From Micrococcales bacterium KH10 (lineage in GTDB: Bacteria; Actinomycetota; Actinomycetes; Actinomycetales; Cellulomonadaceae), in contig FZPE01000002.1 of NCBI GenBank assembly GCA_900188465.1, forward strand, positions 377,489 to 441,488: a stretch of 64,000 bases of DNA, written 5' to 3'. Both the position numbers and the translations under genes were made by a program. This document shows positions 7,918 to 16,772 of this stretch, in pieces; position 1 is the first letter of the stretch; each line of letters begins with the position of its first letter. Below the pieces are notes generated by a model, which was not told where the DNA came from, searched no databases, and was given only the letters and a program-made list of their open reading frames with translations.

Positions 7918-9732
7918 ATGACTGGTGAACTTGTTAATCTTTCTGGCACCGACAACAAGGACGAGGACACAGTGGATCACAGCAGTGAGTCAGTCGTCGC
8001 AGGACGCTACCGACTTAACGACCGATCGCTTGCGCTCGGCGCCGTCACGGCTCGTCACGGCCACGACGACATCCTGGATCGGTCAGTGCTGTTGGTCGAC
8101 GTCACCGATCATGTCCAGAGCCTGGGCAGTGACGTCGATGTCGATCTCGTGCTGGACGCCGCGCGGCGGGCCGCGTTGGTTTCAGACCGACGTCTGGTCA
8201 AGTTGCTCGATGTAGGCCGCGACGAAGAAATCTCCTACATCGTCAGCGAGGACCCCGCCGGGGTGCCACTGTCCGAGATCGGACTGGAACACTGGACACC
8301 ACGCGCTGTGCGAGCAGTGCTCGGCGAATTGGCGATTGCACTGGAGGCGGCTCGCAGCCGCGGTGTGCATCACCAGCAGATCTTGGCTGACGTGGTGCAA
8401 CTGACCCCCGAAACTCCCCGGCTGTTCGGACTGGGTTTTCTGTCAGTGCTGATGACCGGGAACACCGTTGACGGCGACGAGGCCTGCGCAGTCGACGCGA
8501 CACAACTGCGGGCACTGGGTTCTTCACTACTCGCGGGATCGCAACGCAACGTGGATCCTGAGCTAGCGGCAGTCCTCGATGGCGACGATGAGAAATTCCC
8601 CACCCCTGCCTCCATTGCTGCGGCTCTGGATCCGTGGGATCGTGACGCGCTGACAGCGGTTCTGACGTCAAGCGGCCTGTCTGGCAACCGGGAATCCACC
8701 AACCAGCCCGCAAGCATCCCGGCTTCAGATCCCTCACTGATTCGTACCCCGACTCATTCCCGGTTCGGCCCGAAGTCCGGACCCCTGACCCCACCGGGTA
8801 CCCCGCCGCCCGCCCAACCGTTGCCAGGAACAGGAACTGAATCTCCGGTAACACCACGACGCGTCTCCTCAGGGGTGTCGCTGGGTGCCGGCGCTGCCTC
8901 ACTGCTGTCACCCGTTCTGCCGCCCGCACCGGAGACGTCCGCTGCGGTCTTTGCGCCGGTTGGCGCGGCGGCCGCAGGTTCAGTTGGTGTCGGTGCTGCT
9001 GGTGGCGTACTGGGCAGCAGTGGTAGCACGGCTCGGGGCGGAGCGAATGCTGCCCGCGGCAGCGGTGGGTCATCCGGCCGCGGCTCGAAGAAATCAGGCT
9101 CCCAATTCCGGGTCAGCTCGACCTTGGCGGTGTTGGTGCTCGTCCTCGGACTGACTTCACTTGCAGGATTCTGGGCGTTTCGCACCATTGGTGCGGATCT
9201 TGGGCCAACCCATGAAGTACGTTCGCTGCGTGGGCAGACATCCGCTTCGGTCACGGAGCCAGACGCGTCTTCCGATGATGAGACATCCCAGGCAGCGGAT
9301 TACCCGCCACCGGCCATCGCCAGCGCCCAGCAATTGGATCCGGACGGCGATGACAATGAGCATCCCGAATGGGTGGACCGCGGTTTTGATGGTGACCAGC
9401 AGACGTTCTGGGCTACCAGGATATATGCGACACCTAATTTCGGTGGCTATGATCGCCGAGGTATTGGCTATGCCGTAGAGCTCGAAGAGGAAACGCTCGT
9501 CTCCACGGTGTATCTGGTCACCGAAAGCAACGGCGGGAAGTACGAGTTGCGAGCGACCACGCCCGATAAGCCGGACGGCGGAACACTGCTGAAATCCGGT
9601 GCGTTCGAACACGACATGACGATTCAGCTGGATACACCCACTGAAACGGATTCGATCGTGCTGTGGATCACGGAACTGCCTGAGATCGATCAGGGATATG
9701 GTCTGCGATTGGCCGAGATTTCACTTTCTTGA
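7918..9732 (+). CDS. Membrane-anchored pseudokinase with discoidin-like extracellular domain
   Basis: A 604-residue protein equivalent to the C-terminal half of mycobacterial MviN. The N-terminal part (VVAGRYRLNDRSL onward, to about residue 250) follows a Ser/Thr kinase fold but lacks a glycine-rich loop, an HRD motif and a DFG motif, so it should be inactive. A Pro/Gly/Ala-rich linker leads to one membrane helix (TLAVLVLVLGLTSLAGFWAF). The extracellular C-terminus looks like an F5/8-type C (discoidin) domain. The mycobacterial counterpart binds the FHA protein FhaA to control MurJ; a similar role here is inference. An alternative GTG start at 7972 has an AAGGA 10 nt upstream. Confidence 0.82.
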   Translation: MTGELVNLSGTDNKDEDTVDHSSESVVAGRYRLNDRSLALGAVTARHGHDDILDRSVLLVDVTDHVQSLGSDVDVDLVLDAARRAALVSDRRLVKLLDVGRDEEISYIVSEDPAGVPLSEIGLEHWTPRAVRAVLGELAIALEAARSRGVHHQQILADVVQLTPETPRLFGLGFLSVLMTGNTVDGDEACAVDATQLRALGSSLLAGSQRNVDPELAAVLDGDDEKFPTPASIAAALDPWDRDALTAVLTSSGLSGNRESTNQPASIPASDPSLIRTPTHSRFGPKSGPLTPPGTPPPAQPLPGTGTESPVTPRRVSSGVSLGAGAASLLSPVLPPAPETSAAVFAPVGAAAAGSVGVGAAGGVLGSSGSTARGGANAARGSGGSSGRGSKKSGSQFRVSSTLAVLVLVLGLTSLAGFWAFRTIGADLGPTHEVRSLRGQTSASVTEPDASSDDETSQAADYPPPAIASAQQLDPDGDDNEHPEWVDRGFDGDQQTFWATRIYATPNFGGYDRRGIGYAVELEEETLVSTVYLVTESNGGKYELRATTPDKPDGGTLLKSGAFEHDMTIQLDTPTETDSIVLWITELPEIDQGYGLRLAEISLS

Positions 9733-9746
9733 CGCCATCTGATCTG

Positions 9747-9786
9747 ATCTAGGTTGAACGTCACGGACCAGGCGGTTCACCTAGAT
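9747..9786. promoter_or_regulatory. Long inverted repeat between the pseudokinase gene and trxB
   Basis: Arms ATCTAGGTTGAAC (9747-9759) and GTTCACCTAGAT (9775-9786) are inverted copies apart from one extra T, around a 15-nt loop. It begins 14 nt after the pseudokinase stop and ends 9 nt before the trxB -35 box. It could be a U-tract-less terminator or an operator; the sequence does not decide. Confidence 0.55.
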
Positions 9787-9795
9787 GGATACAGT

Positions 9796-9822
9796 GGGAA
9801 CAACTTGTCTTCGTTGGCCGTT
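9796..9822 (+). promoter_or_regulatory. SigR/SigH-type (disulfide stress) promoter of trxB
   Basis: GGGAAC at 9796-9801, then an 18-nt spacer, then GTT at 9820-9822. This matches the known ECF sigma-R/sigma-H consensus (GGGAAT-N18/19-GTT) that drives the trxBA operon in Streptomyces and trxB2 in mycobacteria. It lies about 50 nt upstream of the trxB start. Confidence 0.72.
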
Positions 9823-9871
9823 GCCAACAGCAGAACACACGCACGCTACAAGCACTTAACGAAGGATCATC

Positions 9872-10816
9872 ATGGCTGAGACCACTCACCGGCTAATCAT
9901 CATCGGCTCCGGGCCTGCTGGCTACACAGCAGCTATCTATGCCGCACGAGCTGGGTTGGAGCCTCTCGTTATTGCTGGTGCCCTCAGCGCGGGTGGTGCT
10001 CTGATGAATACCACCGAAGTCGAGAACTTCCCCGGCTTCGATGACGGAATTATGGGACCCGCCCTGATGGAACAGATGCAGGCGCAGGCAGAGCGTTTCG
10101 GTGCCACGATCGAGTGGGACGACGCTACCGAGGTTTCGCTGGCCGGCGATGTGAAGACCGTGCTGACTGAGGGTGGACAGGCCTACACTGCGCCTGCGGT
10201 GATCCTGGCACTCGGTTCCGCATACCGTGAACTGGGTATTACGGACGAAAAACGACTATCCGGTCGTGGCGTGTCGTGGTGTGCGACCTGCGATGGCTTC
10301 TTCTTCAAGGACAAGCCGATTGCAGTGGTCGGCGGCGGCGATTCGGCAGTAGAGGAAGCCACCTTCCTGACCCGTTTCGGCTCCGAAGTCACGCTGATCC
10401 ACCGACGCGACCAGTTGCGTGCGTCGAAGATCATGGCTGACCGTGCCGAAGCCGATCCTAAGTTGAACTTCGCTTGGAACAAGGAAGTCGTGGCGATCAA
10501 CGGCGAAAGCGGCGTTGAGAGCGTGACGTTGCGCGACACAGTCACCGGGCACGAGTCGTCCCTGGACGTGGCTGGACTGTTCGTGGCAATTGGCCATGTG
10601 CCCCGCACCGATCTGGTGCGCGGACAGGTGGAACTCGACGCTAACGGCTACGTGATCGTCGACAGCCCGTCGACCCGCACCAACGTGCCAGGGGTGTTCG
10701 CGGCAGGCGACGTGGTGGACCACACCTACCGTCAGGCCATCACTGCGGCGGGTTCGGGTTGTGCCGCGGCCCTGGATGCCCAGCACTACCTCGATGGTCT
10801 GCCTGTTACTTCTTGA
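9872..10816 (+). CDS. trxB: Thioredoxin-disulfide reductase
   Basis: This 314-residue FAD/NADPH flavoenzyme reduces thioredoxin. It has the N-terminal FAD-binding motif [20 protein letters not shown], the redox pair C137-A-T-C140, the NADPH-binding motif [12 protein letters not shown], and the C-terminal FAD motif VFAAGDV. A GAAGGATC ribosome binding site precedes ATG 9872. The upstream sigma-R type promoter fits control by thiol oxidation. Thioredoxin (trxA), usually the next gene, is missing: the trxB end instead overlaps the convergent parB end by 11 nt. Confidence 0.96.
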   Translation: MAETTHRLIIIGSGPAGYTAAIYAARAGLEPLVIAGALSAGGALMNTTEVENFPGFDDGIMGPALMEQMQAQAERFGATIEWDDATEVSLAGDVKTVLTEGGQAYTAPAVILALGSAYRELGITDEKRLSGRGVSWCATCDGFFFKDKPIAVVGGGDSAVEEATFLTRFGSEVTLIHRRDQLRASKIMADRAEADPKLNFAWNKEVVAINGESGVESVTLRDTVTGHESSLDVAGLFVAIGHVPRTDLVRGQVELDANGYVIVDSPSTRTNVPGVFAAGDVVDHTYRQAITAAGSGCAAALDAQHYLDGLPVTS

Positions 10817-11873
10817 ACAATCCGTCTTCGCCCGGCGCGATGACGTCAATGATGCGGTTGAGGTCATCGACCGAGGCGAACTCGACGGTCAGCCGTCCTT
10901 TTCGCTTCCCCAGTGCGATCTTGACTCGAGTGTCGAAACGATCCGACAGACGAGTCGCCAAGTCGTCCACAGCTTCGATGCGCTTTCCTGCTCGTGGCTG
11001 CTTTTTAGGTGTTTCCGCAGGTACACCACCTAATGCGGCGATCTCTTCGGTCGCCCGGACTGATAGCCCTTCGGCCACGATCCGCTGGGCGAGGCGCTCC
11101 ATCGCTGCAGGATCTTCCAATCTCAGCAGTGCCCGGGCGTGACCCGCGCTGAGCACTCCTGCTGCCACTCGGCGCTGTACCAGCGGTGGCAACTTGAGCA
11201 ACCGCAGCGTATTCGAGATCTGTGGCCGACTGCGGGCGATCCGAACTGAGAGCTCTTCTTGCGTGCATCCGAAGTCATCGAGCAACTGCTGGTACGCGGC
11301 TGCTTCTTCAAGCGGATTGAGTGCACTGCGGTGCAGGTTCTCCAGTAGCGCGTCACGCAACAGGTCAGCTTGCGCGGTTTGACGGATGATCGCAGGAATT
11401 GCGGTCAACCCGGCCGCGCGCGTCGCGCGCCAGCGACGCTCACCCATAATGAGCTCGAACTGTCCGGATTCATCCGTGATCGCACGAACGACGATGGGTT
11501 GCAGAACACCGACTTGCTTGATTGATTGCGTGAGTTCTTCTAGATCATCTTCGTCGAAGACCGTGCGCGGCTGCTGCTGATTCGGGCGAATCGCATCAAT
11601 GGGCAACTCAGCGAATTCGGCTCCGGGAACCGGTAACAATTCAACGCCGCCAACATCGGTGATAACGTCCTGACCAGCAGAAATATCCGTTGAGCCAGCA
11701 ATGTCTTCGCCAGTCTCGACACTCTCAGCAGCTGGTTCGGTATCGCCAGCAGTCGCAACTGTACTGGGTGTGAAGAAGACATCGGAGGGACGAGCAGCAC
11801 CATCTTGTCCGCCACTATTACTGGGGATGAGTGCGCCCAATCCGCGACCTAGACCCCGTCGCTTCTGTGTCAT
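10806..11873 (-). CDS. parB: Chromosome partition protein ParB
   Basis: A 355-residue CTP-dependent DNA clamp that loads at parS and spreads to organise the origin. The N-terminus has the usual [13 protein letters not shown]. The nucleotide-binding domain contains [10 protein letters not shown] and the arginine patch [14 protein letters not shown] helix-turn-helix region ([21 protein letters not shown]) and a C-terminal dimerisation domain follow. It overlaps the parA stop by 4 nt (ATGA). Cognate parS sites lie in and just upstream of this cluster. Confidence 0.95.
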   Translation of the reverse strand: MTQKRRGLGRGLGALIPSNSGGQDGAARPSDVFFTPSTVATAGDTEPAAESVETGEDIAGSTDISAGQDVITDVGGVELLPVPGAEFAELPIDAIRPNQQQPRTVFDEDDLEELTQSIKQVGVLQPIVVRAITDESGQFELIMGERRWRATRAAGLTAIPAIIRQTAQADLLRDALLENLHRSALNPLEEAAAYQQLLDDFGCTQEELSVRIARSRPQISNTLRLLKLPPLVQRRVAAGVLSAGHARALLRLEDPAAMERLAQRIVAEGLSVRATEEIAALGGVPAETPKKQPRAGKRIEAVDDLATRLSDRFDTRVKIALGKRKGRLTVEFASVDDLNRIIDVIAPGEDGLFKK

Positions 11874-12796
11874 TGTTCGTCTCCTCCGTTTGCCCGATCA
11901 TTAATCTCACGAGCCGCTTCGCGATAGGCCAGTGCACCACTCGATCCCGGCTCGTAGGTGATGACACTTTGCGCATAGCTGGGTGCCTCTGAAACACGAA
12001 CCGATCGTGGGATTGTCGTCTCAAGAGTCTGAGTCGGGAAGTGCTCGCGCACTTCATCAGCAACCTGACGCGCCAGATTCGTACGCTGGTCGTACATCGT
12101 GAGCAAGATCGTAGACAACCTCAGCGTCGGGTTGAGATGTTGTTTGATCAACTCGACAGTTTTGATCAATTGGCTGAGTCCTTCTAGTGCGTAGTATTCG
12201 CACTGAATCGGGATGAGAACTTCATTGCCAGCGGTAAATGCGTTAACGGTCAGCAAACCGAGCGACGGTGGGCAGTCAATGATCACGTAATCGAATCGCC
12301 GCTCTTCGGTCGTGGCCTGCGCAGCCAAGAACGCATCTAGTGCCCGACGTAATCGCGTTTCACGTGAAACCATGTTCACGAGTTCGATTTCCGCCCCCGA
12401 CAAGTCGAGGGTGGCGGGGACGCACCAGAGATTGTCGAACTGCGGCGAGCGTTGCACCACATCGGCGATCTGGGCTCCGTCGACAAATACCTCATATATC
12501 GACGGTGTGCCGGAGTGGTGATCGACACCGAGAGCCGTTGATGCATTTCCCTGTGGATCGGAGTCGATGACGAGCACATTAAGACCCGCCTGCGCTAAGG
12601 CTGCTGCGACGTTCACCGTCGTGGTCGTCTTGCCGACGCCACCCTTTTGATTCGCGACTGTCAGAACCCTCGTGTGCGGTGGTCGTGTGAACACCTGCTC
12701 ATCGAGTCGTCGACGTCGCTCCGCGTTCGCCAGCAACTCGTCCGCCAGCGGGGTCTCCGTCTCTGCGGTCACACCCTCATTCACAATACGTCTCAA
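11870..12796 (-). CDS. parA: Chromosome partition ATPase ParA
   Basis: A 308-residue ParA/Soj ATPase with the deviant Walker [13 protein letters not shown], Walker A' [12 protein letters not shown] and Walker [12 protein letters not shown]. It drives origin segregation together with ParB, to which it is translationally coupled. The start is uncertain: the TTG at 12796 is the most upstream, while in-frame GTGs at 12784 and 12772 would shorten a poorly conserved N-terminus. An AAGGA about 12 nt before 12784 slightly favours that start. A parS site lies inside the gene. Confidence 0.93.
   Translation of the reverse strand: MRRIVNEGVTAETETPLADELLANAERRRRLDEQVFTRPPHTRVLTVANQKGGVGKTTTTVNVAAALAQAGLNVLVIDSDPQGNASTALGVDHHSGTPSIYEVFVDGAQIADVVQRSPQFDNLWCVPATLDLSGAEIELVNMVSRETRLRRALDAFLAAQATTEERRFDYVIIDCPPSLGLLTVNAFTAGNEVLIPIQCEYYALEGLSQLIKTVELIKQHLNPTLRLSTILLTMYDQRTNLARQVADEVREHFPTQTLETTIPRSVRVSEAPSYAQSVITYEPGSSGALAYREAAREINDRANGGDEQ
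12356..12371. promoter_or_regulatory. parS site inside parA
   Basis: CGTTTCACGTGAAACC carries the invariant 14-nt core of the bacterial parS palindrome (TGTTTCACGTGAAACA). It lies within the parA coding sequence, encoding part of the segment before MVSRETRL. Confidence 0.9.
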
Positions 12797-13060
12797 TCCT
12801 TAAACTCACCACAAGCACAGACCGGGTTGATCTGTGCCAAGAATCGCTTCCGGCAACGGGAAGTTAATCGCTACTACAAAACACGATATCCGTCGCACCT
12901 ATGACGATCCGAACTGACCTACACGTGCAACGGCAGCGAAGCCTCTCCCCTGTACGACGGCTGACCCAAGGGCTCTCCGCTCGCAACACATAAGCCTAGC
13001 GGTTCGCACTGACATCGTCAGCCTCCGACCAGATTGCGACCACCTCCAACAGGCTGGTCG

Positions 13061-13717
13061 CTACTTGGTCCGAGTCAATCGAAGGACCGTCGCTGCGGAA
13101 TAATCCGCAACGGGCTGCACCGACGTGACTACCGCATTGTCAGCGCCGTACTTTCTTAGTACCTTGCGGGCTGCGGTCACCTCGTCGTGAACTCTTTCGC
13201 CCTTGAGAAGTACGAGTTGGCCACCGACACGAGCCAGCGGAAAGCACCAGCGCGCCAATTTATCCAATGCCGCGACAGCACGAGCTGTCACGACGTCGGC
13301 CTCGATGGCACCGTCCAAGTCTTCTGCTCGGGCTCGCTGCACTCTGACGTTTGTCAGTGCCAGGTGCTGGACTACTTCAAGCAACCACGTGACACGGCGC
13401 TCCATGGTTTCGATCAGAACGAACTCCGCATCAGGTCGCATGATCGCCGCGACGATCCCCGGCAGTCCAGCACCGCTTCCGACATCGGCGATAAAACCCT
13501 GTTCAGGGAATTCGGTCGTCAGCGCAGCACAATTCATGATGTGCCTGTCCCAGAGCTTCGGCAGTTCCCGTGGTCCAATGAGACCCCGTTCAATCCCATG
13601 ACTCCGTAGCAGTTCAACGTACCGCTGCAACGGAGGGTATGCGGACCCGAAGAAATCGATAGCCGCCGAGGTTGGAGCATCGACAGAGTTCTCATCGTCA
13701 GCATTGATTGGGCTCAC
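13061..13717 (-). CDS. rsmG: 16S rRNA m7G527 methyltransferase RsmG (GidB)
   Basis: This SAM-dependent enzyme methylates G527 of 16S rRNA. From GTG 13717 it has 218 residues, with the SAM-binding motif IADVGSGAGLPGIVAAIM and the conserved VTARAVAALDKL region. That GTG is preceded by AAAGGGGAGGGA, a strong ribosome binding site. An ATG 20 codons upstream (13777) would start inside a parS palindrome and give a spurious-looking MFHVKQ N-terminus, so I reject it. Loss of RsmG is known to confer low-level streptomycin resistance; the gene here looks intact. Confidence 0.92.
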   Translation of the reverse strand: MSPINADDENSVDAPTSAAIDFFGSAYPPLQRYVELLRSHGIERGLIGPRELPKLWDRHIMNCAALTTEFPEQGFIADVGSGAGLPGIVAAIMRPDAEFVLIETMERRVTWLLEVVQHLALTNVRVQRARAEDLDGAIEADVVTARAVAALDKLARWCFPLARVGGQLVLLKGERVHDEVTAARKVLRKYGADNAVVTSVQPVADYSAATVLRLTRTK

Positions 13718-13760
13718 TCCCTCCCCTTTCTTTTGCGACTGGCCGGTACGACAGCGGAAT

Positions 13761-13776
13761 TGTTTCACGTGAAACA
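13761..13776. promoter_or_regulatory. parS site 1 upstream of rsmG
   Basis: A perfect 16-nt parS, TGTTTCACGTGAAACA, sits about 45 nt upstream of the likely rsmG start. Confidence 0.96.
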
Positions 13777-13815
13777 TCAGTGATGCGTTATCGACAACTG
13801 CTTGCTGCCCGGCAC

Positions 13816-13831
13816 CGTTTCACGTGAAACA
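13816..13831. promoter_or_regulatory. parS site 2 upstream of rsmG
   Basis: CGTTTCACGTGAAACA differs from the consensus only at its first base. The centre-to-centre distance to site 1 is 55 nt. Confidence 0.93.
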
Positions 13832-13855
13832 TTGCCAGGTTAATCGGGCCGCTTA

Positions 13856-13871
13856 TGTTTCACGTGAAACG
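13856..13871. promoter_or_regulatory. parS site 3 between rsmG and khpB
   Basis: TGTTTCACGTGAAACG differs from the consensus only at its last base. It lies 40 nt from site 2 and 47 nt from the end of khpB. Confidence 0.93.
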
Positions 13872-13917
13872 TGAGCGGTTTCGAAGCCATGTGGACCGCG
13901 AAAAATCCTGCATCGCG

Positions 13918-14451
13918 CTACGCGTCAGCGGGGAGCGAAACCTGGACGTATCGACTCGGATCTTCTCCGAAGGACTCACTGAGAAGTCCGGCACCGGTGA
14001 TCGTGTCGTGGACAACCTTGCGTTCAAAAGCGTTCATCGGAGACAGTGCCACGGGGTTCCCTGTCTTGCGGACATCTTCGATGGTCGACTCGGCTAACGC
14101 GACCAGTTCATTGCGTCGCGCTGCACGGTGCCCACCGATATCAAGCATCAGTCGCGAACGCTCACCTGTGCGCGATTGCACTGCCAGACGAGTGAGGTCT
14201 TGTAGCGCATCGAGCACCTCCCCGTCGCGACCGATAAGACGCTTGAGCTCATCGGCATCATCGGCAACGATCGCGACGGCTGCTCGCCCACGCTCTACGT
14301 CAATATCGATATCACCATCGAGATCTACGATGTCGAGCAATTCCTCGAGGTAGTCGGCGGCAATCTCGCCTTCTTCTTCAAGCTGATTCGTCGAGGCATT
14401 CTCGACTGCAGATGTCTCAGTAGACAAGGTCATTCCTTTCGACAATGCCAC
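13918..14451 (-). CDS. khpB: RNA-binding protein KhpB (Jag/EloR, R3H-KH)
   Basis: A 177-residue protein with an acidic N-terminus, a KH-type RNA-binding domain (RLIGRDGEVLDALQDLTRLAV) and a C-terminal R3H domain (NAFERKVVHDTI, with the R-x3-H spacing). KhpB with KhpA binds RNAs and influences cell elongation in Gram-positives. It lies between rsmG and yidC as in most Gram-positives. The GTG at 14451 and the ATG at 14433 are both possible starts. The ATG is preceded almost directly by AAAGGA, which is too close to be ideal. Confidence 0.9.
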   Translation of the reverse strand: MALSKGMTLSTETSAVENASTNQLEEEGEIAADYLEELLDIVDLDGDIDIDVERGRAAVAIVADDADELKRLIGRDGEVLDALQDLTRLAVQSRTGERSRLMLDIGGHRAARRNELVALAESTIEDVRKTGNPVALSPMNAFERKVVHDTITGAGLLSESFGEDPSRYVQVSLPADA

Positions 14452-14516
14452 TTGTTCTGTCTTCCGTCACCCAACCTGATGACGGCGAACATGGCATAAA
14501 ACCTAGGCGCGAATCG

Positions 14517-15473
14517 TCACTTGCGCTTCTTGGACTTCTTCTTCTGACGCGATTTGCTCACGGGTTGTTCCCGTTGGCCCGTCGGCTGCTTGATCACAGT
14601 CGGCTGATCGGAGTTGAGCACTATGCCTTTATGCGCCGCCTTCTTTGCACGACGTTCGTTGTATCGCTTCTCTGCTTCCGAACCCGGAGCCGGCATCTTC
14701 CGAATCGTGTAGAACTGCTGACCTGTCGACCAGAGGTTCGTTGTCGTCCAGTAGATCAGCACACCGATCGGGAAGTTGACACCCGAGATGGCCATGATGA
14801 CTGGCATACCGTACATCATGATCTTCTGAGTCTGAGCCATGGGCCCCTGCAACGCCGCGGGTGGCATGTTCTTCATCGTCAGTTGGCGCTGAGTGATGAA
14901 CTGGGTTGAGGCCATTGCCAAGATCAAGATGATCGAGACGATTCGAGTTTCCGTTCCCGCACCGGTCTGCAGGAACCACGATGACAACTGGGCACCGAAA
15001 ATCGTGGATTGCTCAGCTGCGGCTGCGGTGACTTGGTCCATCGGACCAATAGAGCCACGCTCGCCAGCGGCAATACGAGGCAGTGCTTGAAGGACGCGGA
15101 ACAGTGCGAAGAAGAACGGTGCCTGCACCAGAATCGGCATGCAAGACGCCAATGGACTGGTGCCATGCTTCTTGTACAACGCCATGGTCTCGCGGCTCAT
15201 CGCTTCCCGTGCCGCGGGATCCTTCCGGTTCTTATACTTCTTTTGAATGGCCTGCATTTCCGGCTGCAGCAACATCTGAGCTCGCGATGCCCTGATCTGC
15301 CGGAAGAACAGCGGGATCATGATGACACGCATCACGATCACCAAGCCAACGATCGACAGTACCCACTCGGCGCTGGAACTCCCGTCACCGGGGAAAATAA
15401 ATGCCAGTGCTTCGTGGCAGAGGTACATGACCCACGCGACGGCCCACTCGAATGGCGCCATAATCTGACCCAT
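14517..15473 (-). CDS. yidC: Membrane protein insertase YidC
   Basis: A 318-residue Oxa1/YidC-type insertase with about five membrane helices and the conserved arginine in the first core helix (IVMRVIMIPLFFRQIRASRAQM). The cytoplasmic coiled loop MQAIQKKYKNRKDPAAREAM is followed by SPLASCMPILVQAPFFFALF. The C-terminus is very basic (KSRQKKKSKKRK), a ribosome-contacting tail typical of the family. It lies in the leftward rpmH-rnpA-yidD-yidC-khpB cluster. Confidence 0.95.
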   Translation of the reverse strand: MGQIMAPFEWAVAWVMYLCHEALAFIFPGDGSSSAEWVLSIVGLVIVMRVIMIPLFFRQIRASRAQMLLQPEMQAIQKKYKNRKDPAAREAMSRETMALYKKHGTSPLASCMPILVQAPFFFALFRVLQALPRIAAGERGSIGPMDQVTAAAAEQSTIFGAQLSSWFLQTGAGTETRIVSIILILAMASTQFITQRQLTMKNMPPAALQGPMAQTQKIMMYGMPVIMAISGVNFPIGVLIYWTTTNLWSTGQQFYTIRKMPAPGSEAEKRYNERRAKKAAHKGIVLNSDQPTVIKQPTGQREQPVSKSRQKKKSKKRK

Positions 15474-15525
15474 CGGTCACTTACTCCTTCATCACTGTGA
15501 CGATCACGTAGTCGTGATGTCTTGA

Positions 15526-15819
15526 CTACTTGTCGTCATCCTTGTCGTAAGCATGAATCGACATCCGAAATGTCTCGGGGACATCATCAATGCCACCGCG
15601 CGAAAACTGATTGCAACGCATCAGTCGCCACACAGTCAAAACCAAACCTCGAAATGCACCAAACCGTTCCACAGCCTCAAGGCCATAGTGGGAACAGGTT
15701 GGATAGAACCGGCACCGCGGGCCCAGATACGGCGATACTTTCCGCTGATACCAACGGATGCTGCGCACCAGGATACTGGGATTGCCCGAGATAGTCCTGG
15801 ACTCGACCACATCGCTCAT
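15526..15819 (-). CDS. yidD: Membrane protein insertion efficiency factor YidD
   Basis: A 97-residue YidD (DUF37) protein with the core WYQRKVSPYLGPRCRFYPTC followed by SHYGLEA. It helps membrane insertion with YidC. The ATG at 15819 overlaps the rnpA stop by 4 nt (ATGA), which fixes the start. The frame is open further upstream but lies inside rnpA. Confidence 0.92.
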   Translation of the reverse strand: MSDVVESRTISGNPSILVRSIRWYQRKVSPYLGPRCRFYPTCSHYGLEAVERFGAFRGLVLTVWRLMRCNQFSRGGIDDVPETFRMSIHAYDKDDDK

Positions 15820-16202
15820 GGCTGAGCGCCTTTGGGTCGTACATCTACCCTCGATCGTGTTCGCCATTTTTCTTCACACTGATGAACGCCACTGGACACT
15901 TGAGACTGCAACTGCGCCCATGAAGCAACCGCTGAAGCCGGCAATGCTCGGACCACCAATAGCGTTCCAGGTGCGAGTTCATTCATCAACGGTCGCAATG
16001 CTTCACGAATTCTACGTTTGACCCTCGAGCGAACCACAGAGTTTCCGACTGCCTTAGATACCACAAGACCCGCGCGAGCTGGATAATCACCAGCAGCACG
16101 GGTCATGTGAACTACTACGCAGTTGCGGCCGGCGCGCACGCCGCCACGAACAGCCCAGTCGAATTCTTCAGACTGGCGTAATCGGTGCAGCGCAGGCAGC
16201 AC
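15816..16202 (-). CDS. rnpA: Ribonuclease P protein component
   Basis: A 128-residue basic protein subunit of RNase P, which trims tRNA 5' leaders. It shows the family signature around NSVVRSRVKRRIREALRPL and the preceding VSKAVG. It starts with a GTG 3 nt after the rpmH stop and overlaps yidD by 4 nt. The C-terminal tail after about residue 112 is variable. Confidence 0.94.
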   Translation of the reverse strand: MLPALHRLRQSEEFDWAVRGGVRAGRNCVVVHMTRAAGDYPARAGLVVSKAVGNSVVRSRVKRRIREALRPLMNELAPGTLLVVRALPASAVASWAQLQSQVSSGVHQCEEKWRTRSRVDVRPKGAQP

Positions 16203-16205
16203 AGA

Positions 16206-16343
16206 TCAAGCTGAGAGCTCGGATCGGCCTTTGCGGCGACGAGCCGCCAGGATTGCTCGGCCAGCACGCGTGCGCATCCGCAGGCGGAAGCCGTGGACCT
16301 TTGCACGACGCCGGTTGTTCGGCTGGAAGGTGCGCTTGCTCAC
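16206..16343 (-). CDS. rpmH: 50S ribosomal protein L34
   Basis: A 45-residue L34, too short for most ORF lists, beginning [20 protein letters not shown] and ending GRSELSA. The GTG start at 16343 has GGAG 6 nt upstream. It is the first gene of the leftward rpmH-rnpA-yidD run and diverges from dnaA. Confidence 0.97.
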   Translation of the reverse strand: MSKRTFQPNNRRRAKVHGFRLRMRTRAGRAILAARRRKGRSELSA

Positions 16344-16772
16344 GAGAAACTCCAACATTGTCAATGGGTGAGGCGTCTAGTGAACACCTCTGGGAAAATG
16401 CGGTCGCACTGTGCGGTCGGGATCGGGTACCTGTCATGGCGATGAACGCTGTGAACACAGCCAGTCGCAATGCTGCCGATTCCGGGCATGACACAGCACA
16501 CCACAAGAACTACAGAATCCTACGTGCTTGCGGATCAACCGTCAAATCACCTATGGCGATGACAGTTGCCACCGCCAAATAATCCGACCAACGAACGAGT
16601 GACACAGTCATGCTTGCTCACTACCCACATCTGTGGAAAACTCTGTGGACGGATATTGTGCGAAATGAGCCAGTCATGTCATTCGATTACTGACAGCAAC
16701 TGGAAATAGCGCAATCCCCACATGTGGAAAAACCTGTGTCGGGATCACGCTAGTCAGCAAGGAGAAGATGAG
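16344..16772. promoter_or_regulatory. rpmH-dnaA intergenic region with DnaA boxes
   Basis: This 429-nt divergent region carries no gene. It holds at least three DnaA boxes on the minus strand: TGTGGAAAA at 16632-16640, TGTGGACGG at 16644-16652 and TGTGGAAAA at 16723-16731. They suit autoregulation of dnaA and a second DnaA-binding cluster beside the dnaA-dnaN origin. The rpmH promoter must lie in its left part. Confidence 0.75.

Noticed and set aside
13718-13777. ATG at 13777 as the rsmG start (MFHVKQ N-terminus)
   Set aside because: The peptide is simply the translated parS palindrome, and a strong ribosome binding site sits before the GTG at 13717.
16722-16772. ATG at 16722 as the dnaA start
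   Set aside because: It lies within a DnaA box, has no ribosome binding site, and adds an atypical N-terminus. TTG 16773 has AAGGAG 8 nt upstream.
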